Assembly: GCA_036924285.1 (NCBI GenBank)
Contig: JAYKYS010000002.1
Span: 3,162,001 to 3,226,000 of the forward strand
Source: Asterella californica
Taxonomy: Eukaryota; Streptophyta; Marchantiopsida; Marchantiales; Aytoniaceae
Reading direction: 5' to 3'
Length of the DNA: 64,000 nucleotides
Made by a program: the position numbers and the translations under genes. How positions within the stretch are numbered: the stretch's first letter is position 1; every line of letters starts with the position of its first letter. Below are positions 10,478 through 21,621 of the stretch, piece after piece. A model generated the notes under the pieces. It was given only the letters and a program-made list of their open reading frames with translations. It did not search any database and was not told the DNA's origin.

Positions 10478-12524
10478 GTAGTGACGCAGGATTACTCCTT
10501 TTGTCCATTTAGTATACAAGATATCGTTTCCACAGAGGATTTACATAAGTAACGCTGCTCTAAGTTCTAAGATCTGTTCAAACACACAAACACACGGGTT
10601 TTGCCTAGGAATCTCGTCTTCTCACAAAACCACGCGTCTTCCAAGTACGCCAAAATATACTCTGGATCTAAATAAACAACTACTAACTAAAATATCACAC
10701 AACTATTCACAGAGAAGCTCGGGAAGACGATCTTCCTGCTTCCAGGTTGCTTCTTCCGGTCTTCTCAGTACCGTCTTCCCGAAGTGATTCTCGTCTTCTG
10801 GGGATTCAGCTCGTCTTCTCACACCTCCAGAAGAATGTCTTGCTTCGCAGAAGTCGACTAGCACGGCTGTTACACCTTACTCTCGCACTCACGTTCCAAC
10901 GGGTTAGATTAATCACAGGGTGTATGCCCCCTGTAGCCTTCCCAGGCTTCTGCCTACGCAAATAGTCTTCCTGTAGCACTACAACGACATTCACCTTCAC
11001 GGAAGCTCAATAGAAATCTCGGAAGCTCACTAGAAGAAGGTAAGAAGATGGAGAAGATGGGAGAAGATGGGGAAGATGAGAAAATCCAAACAAGAGAAAA
11101 CAAGATGAAAAGAGGAAATTAAGATTCCGACAGGCTTCTAGTCCGGATCTTGACTAACAAGCCATCCCTGCTTGTAATAGTTTGGGGAGGAAGACAACAA
11201 ACATGGGTACAGTTGCACCGTCTTCTTCTTGAGGATGTCGTCTTCTGCTGTGGGAAGAAGGCTTCTTTCTTCTTCACTTCGCTGCTCTAACTACTCTGTC
11301 TTCTGGGATCCCTTGTCCATAAGACCGTCCGTACACAGATCCCAAGTGCTCTACTGAACGAGTCAAGCTACAATGCCACACCTGCTGACAGTCACCGCCA
11401 CTCAAGGAGAACACTTTCCATGCACAATTGGGAGCGAATTCAAAGAAATCCACCACCCAGAAGACACGAATTAAGCTTCTGCACTCAAATCAGCAATCCA
11501 TTCCCCGAGAAGAAGGTACATAGGTGTTGGGAAGCTCACTCCCTCTACTGTCTGTCCCTACTCTTCGACACATCAGTCTAACCAGCAGGACTGCACGAGG
11601 ATGCTGTTCCCTGCTCTTAGACTGCCCACTACCTCTGTCTACATTCTCGAACCACTGTTGGTAACGAACGTGCAGACCCCTCCGGTATAATCCTAGTCTC
11701 TTCGTATGTCTCTAACATCGGGTGTAGTGTGGGTGACCTACTCAACTCATGTGTCTCTGGCTGCACTGAAAGATGTGTATGAGCGTGTGGTGGCAGCCCG
11801 AATTCCTACTCTACGATCCTACTTAACCATCGCCATAAGAACCAAGAGAGATGACCACCGAGGAGAGATGGGCGCTGATAGGAGGCTGCCACCCCAGATG
11901 CAAGCGGTTTCCCTTCCAGCTTTAGTCATTTGCCTTGTTGTTCCTACGCTACCTATGCTGCCACATGGTATCCTAACTAATTTAAGACTGGAACTGCCAT
12001 CTCCTAATGTAGCATGTTACTACTTTACTAAGTTTGGACAAGATTGACTTGTCTGCGGTGCTTGCTGCCTACTCTGATTGCTTGGTGGCAATCTCTACCT
12101 GATCTGCTCCTATCAAAACTACTAGCTCAGCTTCTGATAAGTTGGGAAGCTGTCGGTGCCTCGTGTTTGATATCATGAAGGTCCATCCTCGTAACTCTGG
12201 TACCATGAATGCCGTCCTCTTCGATCTTACAGCTTGCCTCAGATTCATCCTTTAGATCTGCGTCAGAAAACTGCACCATTTTCTAGGAGCAATTATCCTC
12301 AGTATAGAATCTTCACTCCATGTCTCCTTAGCCGATCGTTGAGGTCAAGACAGCCATTAGTTGTGACCCTTTTCTCCGCTGTACCTCATTGAGATCAGAG
12401 GAGCAATTCATAGAGTTTGAGATCGTCGTTTGCTGCACTCTGCCATGCTAGAGACATTCTCCCCTTCCATGAGAAGCTGCGGTGTAATTCCCTCGTTACC
12501 CAGTTCAGCTCCACAACAGCACGC

Positions 12525-13896
12525 TGTCGGAGTGTGATCCGTCTACCTAGGAAAGCGCCGGGCTTCTGGCTGTGGTTGTTTACTCAAGAGGTTGGCTTTC
12601 AGGTCACAACAGGAGCTATAAACACTCACACAGGAGTGTAGGATCCTCTAATATGCTCAAAAAGTGAAATTTAGGTCTCACTAGTAGTAATAGGTTTAGA
12701 CGATGAACTTTGGCACTCAAAGAGAGGAAAACTATGAAGGTTTAGACTTCTAAACTCCCCTACATGTAAATGAGGTACTACTGAACACTCACACGAAGTT
12801 TCAGCCTGAGATTGAATTCTAGCACCAAGATGTTGACAGAAAAGTTCTGAGTAAGAGAATTATGGCAATTTCTGGTACCTAGACAGCTATTATGATCTAG
12901 TACAGAGAATTGGCTCGATGAATTTCAAATATTCTCACAATATTTGAAGTCTACAGGATGCTGAACATCCCTGTGAACTTAGGACTCCTGAATGTACACA
13001 GAACTCCAGATCTCCTCCTCTGAAGTCGCTGCTCTAGATTAAGAGCTTTTCAGACCCCCTCTGCTTCAGCGGCCGCCCTGAATTACTCAATCACTCAAAT
13101 GATTCGAAACTTTTTGGACAGTCGTAGCCCTCCTGACAGTGAACGCAACCACGAAGTTTTGAAGTGATTTCCTCAATTCTGCTGCAATTGGCACCGAAAA
13201 CCCCAAAATCAACAAAAGTGACGCAGTTTTGGCACAATCCGAACTTCAATTGGGCATAACTCCTTGTTTATTGATCCAAATCGAGCAAAAATTTCACTGA
13301 CAATGCTTGGCACGACGAGCTCTCTCTTCCTGTGCTCTCAGATTTCGAAGATACCTCACCAAATGCTCGAACTCTCCTCTAGAGCTCTGTTTCTAAACTT
13401 AGAGTTTTACAAAAGACAAAAATGGACCAATGGGAGTTCATAGCTCCACTTGACTGTCCTTTTGTGCCTTAAACTACCTGGTAACTTATCTACACTCATA
13501 GGCTACCATGTCAAGCCCCCTAGAGTGCCAGCGTAAAACTTAAACTACCTAAAACGACACGTAACCACGAAAATTAACTTAAATCAGCTAGAAAGCGTGC
13601 ATGGGCGACAAGTAAGTACAACCCATGAGCTCAAACCCCTATCAGCATGGAAACCCTAAGTTATGTACATTGAACGTCGTAGACAAGTAAGAAGTCACTT
13701 GCACAAGCGCACAAATGCTTGAACGAGATAAGTAACATACTATCAGCCTACTAGGACTCAAAATAGTGTTAACACCGTATGCAAAGGTGTCAAACATATA
13801 CATAAAGGACTAGAAGTAATATGAGCTAACTTCTAGAACTACCAAACCTAAGCGTCGGAGTAGAAGTCAAGCATGTAGCCGTCAAATGACGCGACA
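12525..13896 (-). repeat. Solo LTR C2 nested inside insertion I
   Basis: A 1372 bp relative of C1 (5584-6865), beginning TGTCGGAGTG and ending GCGACA, flanked by an exact acgc duplication at 12521-12524 and 13897-13900. No internal region accompanies it. This is the third nesting level: C2 in insertion I, in B, in A. Confidence 0.92.
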
Positions 13897-13938
13897 ACGC
13901 TGCTGCAATTGTTCTGTTTCCGGTGCAAGACGTATAAA

Positions 13939-14199
13939 TCAAATCCTTGGGCTGTCGTACCAATCGCGAACGTGTGAAATCTCCAGCTGTAAGGACTCTA
14001 ATTGAGCTTTCAACTCCCCTACGGTAGGAACTTCTTCTGCAGTAGATGACGGAGCATTCACGACAGGAGATACCAATTGCCTCATTCTCCCCTGATTGCC
14101 AATCTGAGGAAAACTTTGTGACCACTGTAAAACTCCCCACATCCATCCAACGCTTCCACCTAAAGCTGGGTGCTTCATCAATCTCCGGATTTTGTCCAC
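13939..14199 (-). pseudogene. Possible gag-linker remnant inside insertion I
   Basis: An 86-codon minus frame ending VPTVGELKAQLESLQLEISHVRDW. This resembles, in pattern only, the helical linker before the zinc knuckle of B gag (ELKSITDTLADLKINVVQLREW). It may show that insertion I descends from a Tat-like element. No zinc knuckle or protease was found nearby. Weak call. Confidence 0.3.
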
Positions 14200-15119
14200 G
14201 GGAGAATAGCAATACCACGATATGACAGGACTTCCACCATCTCACTTTGAGGATTGCCAATAAAGACCTCCAGGCAGTCATTCCTGCACGCTGTTGCACC
14301 ACAGTCTTCGCAGTCCAGCTTCCACTCTTCAGAAGACGGATCTCGTCTTCCAGAAGACAGCTACTCCGTCTTCCGGGATTCTAACAGTGCTTCCTAAATA
14401 GCTCTCGTCTTCCGAGCTATATCTAAACAATCCTATCTAAGCAAGGCCTCGTATGGATTACCAAGAAGACAACCCACCTTGCATTACATCCTACTTCCTA
14501 TCAGAAGATACAAGATATGCGAGAAGTAGAGTATAGGAAAGGTTCAGAAGATGGTTGCGGGCTCCTGCGGTGACAGTGGTCTTTGGGAAGACTCCCAGGA
14601 CAGTTTCCAATTCAATGTCTTTCTCGAAAGACCTCCCGAAGTCAGGCTTCCCTTCACTGGTCTCACCTGTCTTCTTCTTCTTACGCGCAATCTATCCTCA
14701 CAACAGACTCAAGATATTTGCACTCTGTTCTTCTGACTTCTCACCTCTCATACACACTCAGAAGAAGCTTGCTGCATGATAGGAAGACTTGACCCTCGAC
14801 TATTCTCTCCAGATTCTGCCAGCAAGACTTCTCACAACTCTCTTCTAAGTTCGGGAAGAAGAAGGGATAGGCTGCTATGGGTCGGACAGAAGAGACCCGT
14901 AACGGACCCTCACGTCTTCTCGCACATTTTGCCAGCTCTTCCAGTCTTCTAGTCTCTCTAGGAAGATGTGGATTTGAGAAGCTAGGAAGATCAGGAGGCA
15001 CAGGCCTAGTTCCCGTCTTCAGAGTTCTCGAAATAACAAAACAACTCACCAAGCCACTCAGGATTCGTACCAAGTCTCTCTGAACACCAAAGCAAAGCAA
15101 ATCCACTCTTGATACGAAT

Positions 15120-15290
15120 TGTGTACAGTCGACTTCCGAAGACAGTCATGCTACTGAAGCGTCTTTCGAAGACAGTCTTCCGAAGATGTTCCAATCTTCC
15201 GAAGCGTCTTCCGTCTTTCGTCATCTTCCGTCTTCCGAAGACACCGCCGAGAAGACGCTTCCCGGAAGACGATCGTCTTCCGAAGAAGTC
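15120..15290. repeat. GAAGAC/GTCTTC-dense segment with a 20 bp perfect palindrome
   Basis: Short words GTCTTCCGAAGA and their reverse recur many times in this stretch. At 15263-15282 they form a perfect 20 bp palindrome centred on CGATCG. Similar but looser words continue through 14310-15120 and 10700-11300. No coding is evident. Confidence 0.7.
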
Positions 15291-15380
15291 ACTTTCTTAT
15301 TACAAAAAAGCTCTTAAGATCATCTTCCTTCTAAGGAAGCCGTAATCTTAAGTAACAACGCTTCTTCAGTTATACAAACA

Positions 15381-15790
15381 AGTTATTAATCTTAAAAATT
15401 TCAAAAATTCATGGATCCTGTAATTTGTGGGCACCACAACCGTCCGAAACCGTTGCTCCAACTTATCCACCTTTTCGGCATATTGCCAAACTTTCTCGTC
15501 GTCCCGTTGCTTCAAATGAGTAAGCTCCACCATGAGCTTCTCATAACTCTCTTCTGGAAGAAATTCTTCGATGAGTGCATTACTCAACGTCTCCCATGTG
15601 TCCTCAACTGCACCAGGTGTCTTGCTCTTCACTCGGTCTTCATACCACGTAAGAGCAAAATCTTCTAAAAACTCTGGCAGTAACAACACCCATTCTTCCT
15701 TCCTTCTCACGTTGTTTCCGATGCAACCTCTTCACTCTCCTTCATTGTCCTTCCCATGAAACATTGGTAACTTCCCTATCTTGCAACTAT
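15381..15790 (-). pseudogene. Element B gag, N-terminal capsid-like part
   Basis: Minus-strand gag coding with the retrotransposon capsid pattern: LPMFHGKDNEGE, then EEWVLLLPEFLEDFALTWYEDRV, then WETLSNALIEEFLP and ELTHLKQRDDEKVWQYAEKVDKL. A stop near 15740 and frame changes break the start. It runs into insertion I at 15380 after HEFLKFLRLI; its continuation is at 10477. By family it forms the capsid. Confidence 0.78.
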
Positions 15791-16437
15791 TCTTTCTATC
15801 CTTCTAATTTTTGTGCAATAACTACTCGCTAAAAGAGCACGAACATCACCAATTCCATTTGCGAATAATCTACCATAGGTAAAATAAAAGGAAATGATTG
15901 TAACAACACCTCTTGTGTCATCTCTTCTCCCAAGGAAATCATGAACCTGAGTCGCACCACCGTCTTTTCCACCATCCGAATGACGATCTCCATCACAACT
16001 CAGCCGAGTCCTCTTTTGAGTCTCGTCCAACTTCTCGACTACTGACGTAAGTAGGACGGCCACATCGACGCACTTGTGTCCTCTTGATAGATCATCCACT
16101 CCACAACTTGGACAAGGATCTTCTCCTAGAAGATGAATTGGCGCTGGTGACGATGGACCCACTTGAGACTTAAATCAGTAAACTCCCGCTTCCCTTTAGC
16201 TCTCTCGGTTCTAATTCTAGTTGGACAATTCACTACTTTATGTCCCAACCCTCTACAAAAATAACACCACAAGTCGGTTTCTACTCTTCACCTCGGAGAT
16301 TCTACTTGAGGTTTTGTACTAGGGTTCTCAAACTCAACGATAATCTCTTTCGAGCTCTCTCCGACGCTTACTATGACATCTAAACCTTGAGGAAGGTTTC
16401 TAAGTCTAACTTTCCAATCTTTTGAACTTCCACTCAT
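15791..16437 (-). pseudogene. Extra ORF upstream of gag in element B, with its own zinc knuckle
   Basis: Minus-strand reading from an ATG at about 16437 (MSGSSKDWKVRLRNLPQGL) reaches CYFCRGLGHKVVNC, a classic C-x2-C-x4-H-x4-C zinc knuckle, after one TGA. A frame change near 16165 leads to GEDPCPSCGVDDLSRGHKC, a second Cys-rich patch, and then to gag. Ogre and other Tat elements are known to carry an additional ORF before gag; whether this one is homologous I cannot tell. It could also be a captured nucleic-acid-binding protein or a duplicated gag piece. Confidence 0.5.
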
Positions 16438-16575
16438 GTTGCACCTTCTCAACCATTAAGTGGACAACATATCTTTGAAGAAAATAACTCTACATCACTT
16501 TCTTAACTCTTTCGAGCTTTATACTGAAAATCGTGTATTATATATGCTATACACGAAATAAAATCCAATCTAAAA

Positions 16576-16893
16576 TTAAGAGTCCATGATAATATCCTCA
16601 TGACCATCGTCTGTACTGATCCTAGCAGACATCTTAAAGTCACTTTTGTAAGGATCACACTCTACTTCGCCAAGAGCATTCGTGGCCTCCACAGTGAATG
16701 ATACTTTGAACTCAACCTTCTTCGCATCTGCGCCGATGCCCGCAGAAGCTTCTTGATATAAAGCAAAAATGGCACCCCACTTGCAATAGATGCTTGATCG
16801 CAACGCCTCTATACTTAACTTTGGCTTTTCCGTCTCCGTTCTAACTCCCAAACGTCTCTTCTTCAACCTCGACACTCGAACTGGATTCCTCAT
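16576..16893 (-). CDS. Small leader ORF of element B, unknown function
   Basis: A 105-codon frame with ATG at 16893, between the 5' LTR and the zinc-knuckle ORF. It is basic at the start (SRLKKRRLGVRTETEKPK) and acidic at the end (STDDGHEDIIMDS). I recognise no domain. It lies in the region where Tat elements can carry an extra ORF, so it may be the first exon-like part of that product. It has no second copy in the window for comparison. Confidence 0.35.
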   Translation of the reverse strand: MRNPVRVSRLKKRRLGVRTETEKPKLSIEALRSSIYCKWGAIFALYQEASAGIGADAKKVEFKVSFTVEATNALGEVECDPYKSDFKMSARISTDDGHEDIIMDS

Positions 16894-16989
16894 GACGTAT
16901 CGTCAAGACCTCCTTGTATGTCGAACCCTTAATCGATAAGAGATCTCTCCAAGATTTTTGTGATCTCCAGTAGGTCAACCTCCAAGCTA

Positions 16990-17460
16990 CTTACTAATGA
17001 AGTTTCAATAGAAAATTCTTTAATCATGGTGCTGACTGTACAAATTTTCAGAGAACTGAAATTTATATATTTTCACTTCTCTCATGGCTTTCAATCCCCT
17101 CATCTTTCAAAATTCATAGCTCTCTCTCTCCATACCACCTTTCCTCCTGATTTCTGTTGTCCTAGATAGCTTATCAGCCAATATAAAACACTGGAAAGTT
17201 TCTCAAGAAAATAAAATTCACAGAAAATCTGACAATGACTGTAAACTTTTTCCAGAGAACAGAATTTCTCAACTCTCACGAATAGACCCCCTCAACTTTG
17301 AAAATTCATTGCTCTCTCTCTCGACCACCTTTTACTATGATTTCTTTTGTAGTAGATAGGTTATCAGCCAAGCTATAGTCTTGGAAAGTTTCACTGGAAA
17401 ATAAAATTCACAGAAAATCTGACAATGACTGTAAAATTTTCCAGAGAGCAGAAATCCTCA
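16990..17460. repeat. Tandem repeats in the element B leader
   Basis: Two and a half imperfect copies of a unit of about 190-205 bp. The landmark ACTGTA followed by TTTTC-CAGAGA recurs near 17034, 17241 and 17429, and GACAATGACTGTAAA and AATAAAATTCACAG recur with the same spacing. It lies in the untranslated leader just inside the 5' LTR. Confidence 0.7.
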
Positions 17461-17745
17461 AACTCGGAAATTTTTCTCCTCTAATAACTTCTCTCTCCTC
17501 CTTTCTCTACAACTCTTGTTTCATCTCCTTTCAACTCTCCTCAAACTCTTTCTAAGTGAACAAGATGTAAAGAATAACCTCGAATGCGTCATAGATCACT
17601 ACGAGATACACGAAAGGTTCTAATGTTGCTAACATCGCGTTAACTCTCTCTCCTCCCAACGTTCTCTCCATGTGTTCTCTCATAATCTCTTTTTGTCTAA
17701 TATAAAACTGAACTCTAAACATTTACAATGATCCCTTCAAGTGAG

Positions 17746-17763
17746 GTCCTGGCAACGGAACCA
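17746..17763 (-). other. Primer binding site of element B
   Basis: Read on the minus strand, TGGTTCCGTTGCCAGGAC begins four bases after the 5' LTR. It resembles the TGGCGCCGTTGCCGGGG-type site of Tat/Athila elements, usually assigned to tRNA-Asp, with several differences. Confidence 0.6.
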
Positions 17764-17767
17764 AAAA

Positions 17768-18684
17768 TGTAAACCCTCCACGATCTCATCGATCAACTAC
17801 CCCTCCCGATCTCTCAACCTCCACGATCGTCATCCACGAATCTGCAACATGTCGGGCCTGTATCTCACTCAGGGGTCACCTTTGATGGCTTTGATGGAAG
17901 CACACCATGGACTTGAAAGGAAAAATGCTAAGTTCACTCATTCATACACCCATAAACTCACCAACTAAAATTCTCCTTAAACTCATCAACTAAAATCCTC
18001 CATTCTAACGACGTCTCTCAAATTCTCACATGCTAAAATTATCCCACACTCTCTATATTACTCAAGTTGTCATTACGACGATGTGAAAACAAAGATGAGG
18101 AGCTCTTCTCTACTCCTCTATTTATACATTCTAGGTTTTTACTTTGGTACCATCCGGTAATTCAACCGTAACTACTTTTACCGGGTTTTACTAAGATATT
18201 ATTTAAGATAAAAGCATTAATCACATGGGCTTCTTACCTTTTCACATGGGCTTATTCCTTCAAAGTCAACAACTTCTAGAAGGATTCTAGAATATTCTCA
18301 AGGAATCTCGAATTTCCACCCCCCCTCTACACTAGGACCCACTAAAAAGAAAACATGTGGAATCTCTTCTTGTTTTTAATGCTCACAAAGTCCACAACTT
18401 TAATCCAACCATTAATATCAAGTCAAAAAGGAGATAAGGGATACTTTCCACCTCCTTTCTACCTTTTAGACAAGATGACAAGATAGTAATGCTCACTCTT
18501 CAGCAAATATCTGAATTCTGCCAAAAGTACAGCTAAGTTTAACCATAACTAACTTTTAGCTAGTCATGACTAACTTGATACCTCCTTAAAGTACTTTGGC
18601 AGCCAATAAACATTCTCAACACTTAGTTATAACTAAACACCTTACTAATAGACAAACTTACTATGTGTAACATAGGTCGTTACA
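17768..18684 (-). repeat. 5' LTR of element B
   Basis: A 917 bp partner of 1338-2264 with the same TGTAA/TTACA ends. In the minus sense it carries TATAAATAG (18118-18126). The target-site bases gcac follow at 18685-18688. Confidence 0.92.
18118..18126 (-). promoter_or_regulatory. TATA box in element B 5' LTR
   Basis: TATAAATAG on the minus strand, a good plant TATA consensus, also present at 1698-1706 in the partner LTR. It points transcription into the element's internal region. Confidence 0.6.
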
Positions 18685-19260
18685 GCACTGTAAAGATAAT
18701 CATTGGAGCTACTACGCTCAGATCCACGCATCCTATCTCTGTAGTTTCAAAAGAAAAAGCCTTTCCATGCTTACTCAACATCTCTTTGAACTCTCGCTCT
18801 TCAATAGGAAAGAGAAAATCTGCAGATCCTACCTTCAACTAGTAAACTTGTGACCCACTTGGCGAGGATCCCTTAAGCTCTTCTCCTTCGAAGCTTGCTA
18901 AACTTGGTGGTTGGAGTCATCGGGTAAAGGTTGAGCTACAAGCTTAACCTTTCTATCTATCGTTTTGTACTTGGTTTCAACCCCGACTTCTGGTTTCTGC
19001 AATAACTCTATGATCGAAAAGAGCTCTCTAGAATTTGTTTCCACCAGTTGATCTTCACTCCTTTTCTTAATCTTGGTAAGTTTCTCCAAAGGATCTTCTA
19101 ATCCCATCTCTATGTAAACACCTGCTATTCTATCCTCCTTGTCAAGCACACGCACTCTTTTTAGATCTTTCTCAACTCTTTGCACAGCCTTCCGCTCCCA
19201 CTTCCGTAGATCAACAAGCTGCATATATAAAGCAAATCTACTCTCAGAAAATCTCACAAT
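18685..19260 (-). pseudogene. Element A pol, region between protease and reverse transcriptase
   Basis: Minus-strand coding with HGKAFSFETTEIGCVD and APMIIFTV next to the B insertion, matching the same blocks in G (HGKAFSFSAEEIGCVD) and E. The 119-codon frame 19257-18898 covers the charged segment before it (VETKYKTIDRKVKLVAQPLPDDSN). A stop and frame change lie near 18840-18897. The reading continues at 1337. Confidence 0.75.
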
Positions 19261-20100
19261 TCATGTACAAAAGGCACTTCCCTTCGTTGACGAGAGTACT
19301 TCTTTTTGTGTATCGGCATCACTATACCCTCACTCTATAGTGACTTATGCGAAAATCCTTAAACTCTTCAGTGACTTTAGGAAGAGAACCACTCCGCAAG
19401 TTCTCCCGATTGCGTTCATGGTTAGGAGGTATAGTCAAAAACTGCACTGCTCTCTTACCATCTTGATTTTCGATCCTATCATATGCGGATCCATCATCCA
19501 ACACCTTGGTCTCCATCCTTACAGTCGTAATGTATGGCTGTCCAAGAATCACTGGATACGAAGTAGTGTCTTGAACAAAAAAGTTTTGCTCTATGACTAC
19601 ATCCTCAATCTTCACCCTTACATTCGGACAAGCACCGTAGAATTCTCCCGCGTGTTATTCGCTGCCCGGATCATCCAACCATGCTTTGTGTCAATGTGCC
19701 ACTTCCCTCGCTTATAGACATCTTTAGATACGATGTTAATCTCAAATCCATGGTCAATGAGAGCAACCACCGGATCTACCAGATCTCCTATCTTCACCAA
19801 GATTTCCGTAATACCTCTAGTCCAATGTCCTCTAGTATAGTAATTGAGAACCCTATCATTTCTCTCATCTTCATCTACAGCAAATCGAACTTTATGGTTG
19901 GTGCAATATTCAGCTAGCTCTAGCTCCTCCTCCTTCGTTATTCTCGTGTCTAGAGCATTAGTCATAGTAGTCTCACTTGTCAACTGCCTCTTCCTCTTGA
20001 TGGTATCAATAATGAGATCATGGAACTCCTTCTTTGCTATTCCAAGGATCTCGCGTAAAGTAAACTCAATCTTCGCATTGAGCACTCTCTCTTCTAACAC
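19261..20100 (-). pseudogene. Element A protease region
   Basis: Minus frames 20100-19618 and 19615-19322 encode LEERVLNAKIEFTLREILGIAKKEFHDLI (20 or fewer residues per block conserved in G, E and D), then the protease VALIDHGFEINIVSKDVY and VILGQPYITTVRMETKV. The active-site triad is D-H-G. The two frames are separated by a short frameshift at about 19616. Confidence 0.75.
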
Positions 20101-21621
20101 CCCCCTTCAAATCTATAGCTGCTTCAATATATGACTGCAGCTTGTAAGTAGCAGGCTTATCTTTCTTACTCCTTTCTGACCTCTCTGTGATAGATGGTGA
20201 GACTTCCTCCATCGTCTCTTCTCGCATCGGTGTTGTATCTAGTCGAGGTTTCTCACCTCGTAACTGCCTCTTAGGAGTACTTCTCTCCTCACTAAGACCA
20301 GCATCATCCCTCCTACGCTTTTTCTCCATGAGAGCCTCATGTTGATTCTTTGCCAAGTAGGCTGTACAGACATTGTATCTATTGGATCAGTAGCACCTTT
20401 GATTGTCGTGGTCACCTTGAGTAACTCACCCCTTGTTGTTTTTTCTTTCTCCATTGTGGTCACAGCATGACTCCATATTTCACTCGCCTTTACTTCCTTT
20501 TCAGAAGTACTATCTCTATCTTTCACTACCTCAACCCCATAAGTAGCGGCTTGTACTGATACCTCGACATGTTGTGAAAGATAATCCTCTAAAACTTACC
20601 TCATCCCTCCTCTTCCAAAGTTAGTTTTGAGGATCTCACCTGTCTCCTTCAATGCAACCTTCCCCTCTTTCCAGTAGATCACTCTTTTTCGTAGGATGTC
20701 AGCAAAGTCTCCACATTCCTTCCGATGATGTTCAGTGCTATCACACCAAATACATCTCACCAAATACATCTCTGCACATATCCTTGCTTTGGAGCGGGTT
20801 TGCTCTCAGGTACTCCTCTTTTCTCCTCTAGCCTTGTTAGCTTAATCTGCAAGTCTCTCATCTCTTTTACCAACTCCTCTATTGCATCTTTTTGAGGTAG
20901 GGACATGAACAGCAGGAAACAAAATAGGAGGTACTTGTACCTTAGGTGCTTGTAGATTAGGCATTGTTGGTTGCCTACGGGGTAGTATGATTGGCGGTGG
21001 TCTCACTTCTTGCCTTGTCACCACCTTCCCTCTATGATATTCTCGCTTGCAAGTACACCCACTGCTTCAGAAATCTTCCTCCAATCGGTCGTGAGTATAG
21101 TATCTTCCATCCTATCTTCCAGAAGTAGTTCCAACTCCCTTTGTAGCTCATTGTTAGCTGCTTGCAAAAACAGCTCCACCTTGTCGTTCTCCAATGTGAG
21201 CTTCTCCATCCGAGACAATTGAAAGAATTGTCTCTCGAATTCTCTAAATAGCTCTGTAGCAACAAGCCTTTTATTGGATCTGTTTACGCACTCCATGAAC
21301 GACTTCTTAGTCACTCGATCTGCATCTTCTAGAAAATATTCTTCTTCTAATTGGAAACTAAACTCTTCTCATGTAGCGTCATGAGAGTGGATGATCTCCT
21401 TCACATGCTCTCGTATCTCTGGTACGACAGCAAGCTCAAATGTGTTGAGCATCTCTCTCTCTGACACTTTACTCAACTCCATCTCACGAGAATAGTACTT
21501 AAGGAACTTGGAGATGTTCTTTCCATCAAACTGATCCAACAAACCCACAACAGATTGCAAAGCTCTAGAAGCCATTGTCTCCGTTCGTTCAGCGGCTTGT
21601 TGTTGTTGCATGATCAACGCT
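20101..21621 (-). pseudogene. Element A gag with zinc knuckle
   Basis: Minus-strand gag in pieces: ASRALQSVVGLLDQFDGKN near 21570, EFERQFFQLSRMEKLTLEND near 21200, and a zinc knuckle CIWCDSTEHHRKEC (C-x2-C-x4-H-x4-C) near 20730. Several stops and frameshifts are present (for example near 21315-21368 and 20580-20840). It is cut at 21621 by the G 3' LTR; upstream bases resume at 31180. Note that the open frame running from 21369 to 21803 is a chance fusion into the LTR. Confidence 0.75.

Larger units (their letters stand above)
10478..15380. mobile_element. Insertion I: unclassified GAAGAC-rich element in B gag
   Basis: This block interrupts the gag of element B: HEFLKFLRLI is read just above 15381 and VLRKSGDNVELT just below 10477. 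The edges carry cgtt (10474-10477) and agtt (15381-15384), an imperfect 4 bp target duplication, and with one copy removed the gag frame is continuous. Plus-strand ends are GTAGTGACGC and ATACAAACA, so on the minus strand it starts TGTTTG. Both outer thirds are full of GTCTTC/GAAGAC words. A solo LTR (12525-13896) is nested inside. I found no clear terminal repeat pair and only weak coding, so it may be a non-autonomous LTR element or one very long LTR. Confidence 0.6.
1338..18684 (-). mobile_element. Element B: Tat-like Ty3/gypsy retrotransposon with nested insertions
   Basis: Two LTRs (1338-2264 and 17768-18684), both beginning TGTAA and ending TTACA on the plus strand, bound an internal region coding on the minus strand. 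Order from the 5' LTR: primer binding site, leader with tandem repeats, extra small ORFs, gag, protease, reverse transcriptase, RNase H, integrase, 3' LTR. The flanks share gcac (1334-1337 and 18685-18688) as a target duplication; the match extends further because the target happens to resemble the LTR end. Three insertions interrupt it (5584-6865, 7200-9600, about 10478-15380). The LTRs differ at scattered positions and pol carries two nonsense codons, so B is inactive but younger than A. Tat assignment rests on the FIDDFCVYG polymerase box, the ILVDG protease motif and the primer site. Confidence 0.85.

Noticed and set aside
11706..12047. 113-codon plus frame in insertion I
   Set aside because: No recognisable content, no second copy, and it lies in a block without other coding support.
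14551..14792. Three overlapping plus frames in all phases
   Set aside because: Simultaneous openness in three phases reflects the GAAGAC/TCTTC composition, not genes.
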